From Ramazzottius varieornatus (lineage: Eukaryota; Tardigrada; Eutardigrada; Parachela; Ramazzottiidae), in assembly GCA_001949185.1 (NCBI GenBank), contig BDGG01000002.1:7344772-7408771 (forward strand): a stretch of 64,000 nt of DNA, in the 5' to 3' direction. Below the pieces are notes generated by a model. It had not been told where the DNA came from. It worked only from the letters and a program-made list of their open reading frames with translations, and did no database searches. Shown here one piece after another: positions 60,384 to 64,000 of this stretch. The first letter of the stretch is position 1. Each line of letters opens with the position of its first letter. A program made the position numbers and the translations under genes.

Positions 60384-60907
60384 ACTTCTGTTCGGGAAGC
60401 GGTCGTGACAGCACGTTTCTGTTTTCTGCTGGTTTTTTTCCGTTTTACAGTTTCAACTAGGAATGTTGGTTTCCTTGGTCTTTCTTGAAGCCAGCTTTAA
60501 AAGCTTTTAGAAATTTTCTGTACATTCTTGGGCCTGGGTCGTCGATAGCTGTCTATAGTTCTAGTCTTTGGCCATCGACGAAGAACTTCCTTGTAGACTT
60601 TGTTATAGCTACCTTTCGCGCATAGCTTCCAAGCTTCCTCTGCACGATTTGGTAATTGTGAAACCTCGACTCAGGGCACTTGACTCAGAATAAAGATCCT
60701 CATGTATGAGTGTGGCTGTTGAACTAATATCTCATCAGGAGTATCTTCCTCGAGCACCATCAGCTTCTCATTGATTTCTCGCTTCAACATTGCTTCAGCG
60801 GAGCCTGGGAGAACTCATACACTCAACAGCGAGATATCCACACTCAGAAAAGTCCAGAAACCCAAATGGGTCGTCGACTCTAGTTTGATTTCATCTATAT
60901 GAAAGGC
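60384..60907. other. 3' UTR and intergenic gap up to the transposon
   Basis: AATAAA at about 60691 is a likely polyadenylation signal of the upstream gene. Otherwise featureless. Confidence 0.45.
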
Positions 60908-60910
60908 TGA

Positions 60911-61058
60911 CAAGGGGTTACCGCCAGTCTGTCCACTCTGATCCTCAATCCAATATGACAGCATGATAGAGCAGAGTTTGCTCCACAAACTGAGATAAAC
61001 TAAATCGGCGAAATAAAATCCGGGAAGACGCCACAGGAAGCGGAAGTGACGTCAAATT
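60911..61058. repeat. Left terminal inverted repeat of the Tc5-like element
   Basis: Matches the reverse complement of 62757-62904 with few differences, mostly in the outer 20 bp. Confidence 0.88.
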
Positions 61059-61245
61059 CAGGGCGGATCACCAGTGTGACAGCAAATCAACTGATTTGAT
61101 TGCCTGATGGTTGATTTGATATTGATTGAACCAGTTGCGCTTGTACTCTACGCTAAGCCAAGCGCAATCAGTTTTGCTGTGCCTGTTGCTTCATTGCTCT
61201 TACATTCACCGTTCCGTTACTGCGTGATTTCCACTGTCGCCCGAA

Positions 61246-62684
61246 ATGGATTCCGTTAATCCGATGAATGTGTTGAAGCTTCTGGAGGAGGACTACAAGC
61301 AGCTCTTCCAACTGGATGGACAACCGAGCGAGGCTGATAAGCAGTTAGAAGAACTCGTTAAAGGTATTGTACTGTTGCCGTTTACTATGGCTGACATTGA
61401 TATGAGATATTCCACCTTTCTGTTTCTGTTTCAGAATTTATGGATAAGCTGAAGGCGCTGCGTTTGGAGACTGGCAAGCAGTTCTTTCTGGCCAAGCAGA
61501 AGCCTCATACTGTGAGGGATATGGATATTCGACGTTGGGCTGTTACTGCGAACCGAACCATTAGCCTGGTAGGTTTCACGGCGTCTCCGGACTGGGTGGG
61601 AAAGTTGAAGAGGTAAACACATTGAAGTATTAAAATGAAATATGTATCATTGCTCACGCAGATCACTTCAACCGAGAATTTCGCTCACGAGTTACTGCGC
61701 CACACTAACGGGGTCAATATTGTAGGTATTGCAGCATCGTCGATCGGAAGATCACCAAGTTCGTGACCGACAAGTACATTCAAAAAGCTCCGCAAGTAAA
61801 GAAAACTGCGGAGGAGTGTGTCGCCCTTGTCAGATCGAGGATCTCAGATTACGGCTTGGACTGTATGTAGAGCACGGATCAGTCTGTGTTCGATTACGAG
61901 ATGAGACCAGGGCGCACACTGCATCTGGCCGGCGCAAAACATGTTCTTGCGATCTGTCAGTCGGAGAACTCCATGACGCATAGCTACACGGTTATGATGA
62001 CCATTTCGCCCGGCACGCGCAAGTTTCTCCCACAACTGTGGATCACTCTCCAGGAGGACAAAGGCGTTTTCGGTCCTATTGTGGCAAGGACAATGTTTAA
62101 AGCTGACAACCTGTATGTCACTGCTTCGGCTTCGGGCAAGATGACAAAGAAGCTCTGCTTGGAATGGTGTGAAAAGATTGTTTTCTCATGTGGCAGATCG
62201 CTGCATTCTGCTGGCCGATTCGTGGAGAACCTATTCTGACCAGGAAGCTGTTTTGGAATTCAAGCCTGAAGAACTGGAATACGAAATGATCACGATTCCT
62301 CCGAAAGTGACTGGTGATATCCAACCACTGGACAGACTCTTCTTTCGAATGTATAAAGACTTCTTCCGGAAGATCTCCAGTTTCATCATTTTGCACAGCC
62401 TTCCACTTCAAGTTCATCATCGAGACGTAATCCACAAGATGCATTCTTTGGTTTACCAACAGTTTCAGTCTCCCCGGTTTTGAGACCTAGTGAACCAGGC
62501 CTGGCATCTCTGCGGCTATACTGACGAGTCCTTTGACTATGTAAATCCTACCGGATTCTCTTTCCCCAAGAAGTTGACTGGTCATTGCGACCATGAAAAC
62601 TGCGACGACCGGCTTTTGCTTAATTGCGGCTGGTGCAAAGCTCCTCTGCTTCCATCACTTCTACGATCAGTATCACCTCTGTAA
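61246..62684 (+). pseudogene. Tc5-like transposase, broken
   Basis: Exons 61246-61363 and 61435-61612, then from about 61725 onward. The HTH part is intact. An in-frame TAG follows YGLDCM (about 61869), just before STDQSVFDYEM, which should hold the first catalytic Asp. The frame shifts by one base near 62180-62190 before RCILLADSW. A TGA at about 62482 precedes DLVNQAWHLCGYTDESF, and a further shift occurs near 62640. TIPPKVTGDIQPLDRLF resembles the third catalytic block. With two nonsense codons and two shifts it cannot make a full protein. Confidence 0.8.
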
Positions 62685-62756
62685 AATTTATCTTCCATGA
62701 GTTCTGTGAAATTTTAGACTGTGCTAGTATAGTTGGTCATGTCATGTCGATGTAAA

Positions 62757-62904
62757 AATTTGACGTCACTTCCGCTTCCTGTGGCGTCTTCCCGGATTTT
62801 ATTTCGCCGATTTAGTTTATCTCAGTTTGTGGAGCAAACTCTGCTCTATCATGCTATCATATTGGTTTGAGGATCAGAGTGGACAGACTGACGTTAATCC
62901 CTTG
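62757..62904. repeat. Right terminal inverted repeat of the Tc5-like element
   Basis: Mirror of 60911-61058. Shared inner block ends AAATTTGACGTCACTTCCGC on this side. Confidence 0.88.
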
Positions 62905-62907
62905 TGA

Positions 62908-63306
62908 GACAAGCCAGTGTAACTCACCGGCTCCGTTCGACACGATCCTTATTATGTGCCACTGCTTGAAATCCCTGCAGGGATAAACATTTTTCCAAGT
63001 AAGGTTAGTAGGTTTAGTTGAGCAGGAAGTTCTTGGATGAGGAAGCACTGGTGGTATCGCACCAGAAGCCAGACTGCGTCGTATTTTCACCAGATCTTTA
63101 CTGGAAAATAAGAATTCGAAACAAAAACTCAAGAGTGCAGTCCTTCAAACTGGTGAAAGTTTACGCTAAGCAGCTCGTTTGGGTTCTGCAAGAAAAGAAA
63201 ATAACAAAGCGGCACTTCTGCTGCACCGTGAACATTCTATAAGCTTGTAACACAGAAAGAAGCCCTTTCAGTGGAACATCCCCGCTAAAAGCTACCGACT
63301 GAACCG
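62908..63306. other. Gap between the transposon and DNAJA1
   Basis: Contains short open frames only. It should include the DNAJA1 3' UTR. No feature seen. Confidence 0.4.
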
Positions 63307-64000
63307 TTACTGTGTCCCACACTGCACAGCTTGAGGTCGACCGTCTCCTTCATCGTCATCTTCTTCCATGGCGTACATCTGATGCTGGCTGAATTGCCGA
63401 CCAGCGTGTCGCTGCTGCGCGCTCTCCTTGTACTCTTCCAGGTTGGCTTCTTCGGCATCATCGGGAATGATCACTTCTTCTCGGGGGGGCAGGCATTTCT
63501 CCAGGGCGACGATGCGCTGAGGAGTGAGCTGCTTGGCATCGGGGAACTCCACGACGAACTGGACTATCAGCGAACCCTTATGGAGTGGATTCTTGTAGGC
63601 TGGCATGCCTTCGTTCTGGATCATCTTTGTATCGCCGTACTTGATGACTTGGCCTAAAACAAAATCAATAAATTGATTTAGATCAGAAATCGGAGAGCTC
63701 CAACAGTCATTACGACGAATCCCAGAATTTTTCGTGGACAAACGAAATAAACCAGCTCTTTGTCACAAGCGGCGCATACCTACCGGTCAATAACAACAAT
63801 AATGTGCGTCACTTGAAGTAAGGACCTGGTTCAAATTATCTGCCCAGGTAAACTGCAGTTTTACCTAAGGAAACCTACCGGGCAAGCTTGTTATGAGGAG
63901 AGTTCGGCCATCAAGTGTTTTGATCGTCTTTTGAAAGCCACAAAGTGACTCGACTAGCAAGATGTTCATCCTCATCATGAGATCGTGGCCTTTCCGGACG
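63307..64000 (-). CDS. DNAJA1: DNAJA1-type Hsp40 co-chaperone (3' end; runs off the right edge)
   Basis: Two exons: 64000-63879 (partial) and 63653-63307. The first reads [20 protein letters not shown], the C-terminal substrate-binding domain; the second continues [18 protein letters not shown] and [20 protein letters not shown]. The acidic tail ends VQCGTQ, a CaaX-like farnesylation site as in type A J-proteins. The J domain and zinc fingers would lie beyond the window. DNAJA1 fits better than DNAJA2 because of FQKTI and the spacing around [10 protein letters not shown]. It stimulates Hsp70 ATPase and delivers clients. Confidence 0.92.
63735..63850. repeat. GTGGCGCAC palindromic MITE-like element, copy 12
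   Basis: CACAAGCGGCGCATAC and AATGTGCGTCACTTGAAG, with GACCTGGTTCAAATTATC on the right. DNAJA1 intron. Confidence 0.7.

Larger units (their letters stand above)
60908..62907 (+). mobile_element. Tc5-like DNA transposon, full length, inactivated
   Basis: Element 60911-62904 (1994 bp) has inverted repeats of about 148 bp (60911-61058 and 62757-62904) with termini CAAGGG...CCCTTG. The trinucleotide TGA flanks both ends (60908-60910, 62905-62907); closing the gap restores GGCTGAGAC, a CTNAG site as used by Tc4/Tc5. The internal gene has introns and encodes an N-terminal part with RWAVTANRTISLVGFTASPD and IVDRKITKFVTDKYIQ, which recalls a CENP-B-type HTH DNA-binding region, then a DDE-type core. 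TIRs are well preserved, so a relatively recent insertion is likely. Confidence 0.88.

Noticed and set aside
13925-63850. Palindromic repeats as a CRISPR-like array
   Set aside because: Copies are kilobases apart, diverged, in both senses and in eukaryotic introns; no spacers.

Overview
The window is nuclear DNA of a small-genome invertebrate animal. Every well-resolved gene is split by short GT-AG introns (often 60-300 bp), and the products are metazoan families: GBF1, an inversin-type ankyrin protein, a RUN-domain protein, BAIAP3, DNA polymerase theta, mitochondrial EF-G, a SMYD protein, a TARBP2/Loquacious-type dsRNA-binding protein and DNAJA1. Gene density, intron size and the transposon types (Tc5-like, P-like) suit an ecdysozoan; a tardigrade is my best guess, but the sequence alone does not prove it. 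All gene models were built by hand from reading frames, splice sites and phase continuity, so single boundaries may be off by a base.

Layout. 0-1.2 kb: 5' part of GBF1 (minus). 1.6-2.1 kb: unassigned plus-strand coding fragments. 3.1-5.5 kb: secreted clip-domain serine protease homologue whose catalytic serine is a glycine (plus). 6.3-11.9 kb: 1236-residue ankyrin-repeat scaffold (minus). 13.4-15.1 kb: secreted Kazal-type protein (minus). 18.2-21.7 kb: RUN-domain protein resembling RUSC (plus). 22.0-22.7 kb: four-TM protein (minus). 22.8-31.2 kb: BAIAP3 (minus, about 30 exons). 33.2-41.2 kb: POLQ with helicase and polymerase halves (minus). 41.4-43.5 kb: ORF fragments with stops. 43.8-45.3 kb: secreted LRR protein (plus). 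45.5-48.5 kb: GFM1 (minus). 49.2-51.4 kb: SMYD-like gene with a frameshifted MYND finger (plus). 51.4-53.4 kb: three-dsRBD protein (minus). 53.5-55.6 kb: decayed P-element/THAP9-like transposase (minus). 56.8-58.1 kb: uncertain membrane-protein fragments. 58.8-60.4 kb: uncharacterised 327-residue protein (plus). 60.9-62.9 kb: a complete but inactivated Tc5-like transposon. 63.3-64.0 kb: 3' end of DNAJA1 (minus).

The genes are functionally unrelated; there is no operon or gene-cluster logic. The signal that runs through the window is repetitive: one palindromic MITE-like family (about 100-150 bp, core arms GTGGCGCAC / GTGCGCCAC) occurs at least 13 times, 11 of them inside introns and five in POLQ alone. 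Two other MITEs are flanked by TA, and the Tc5-like element has 148-bp inverted repeats and a TGA duplication within CTGAG. I found no CRISPR, rRNA or convincing tRNA gene, and no clearly novel multi-gene system.
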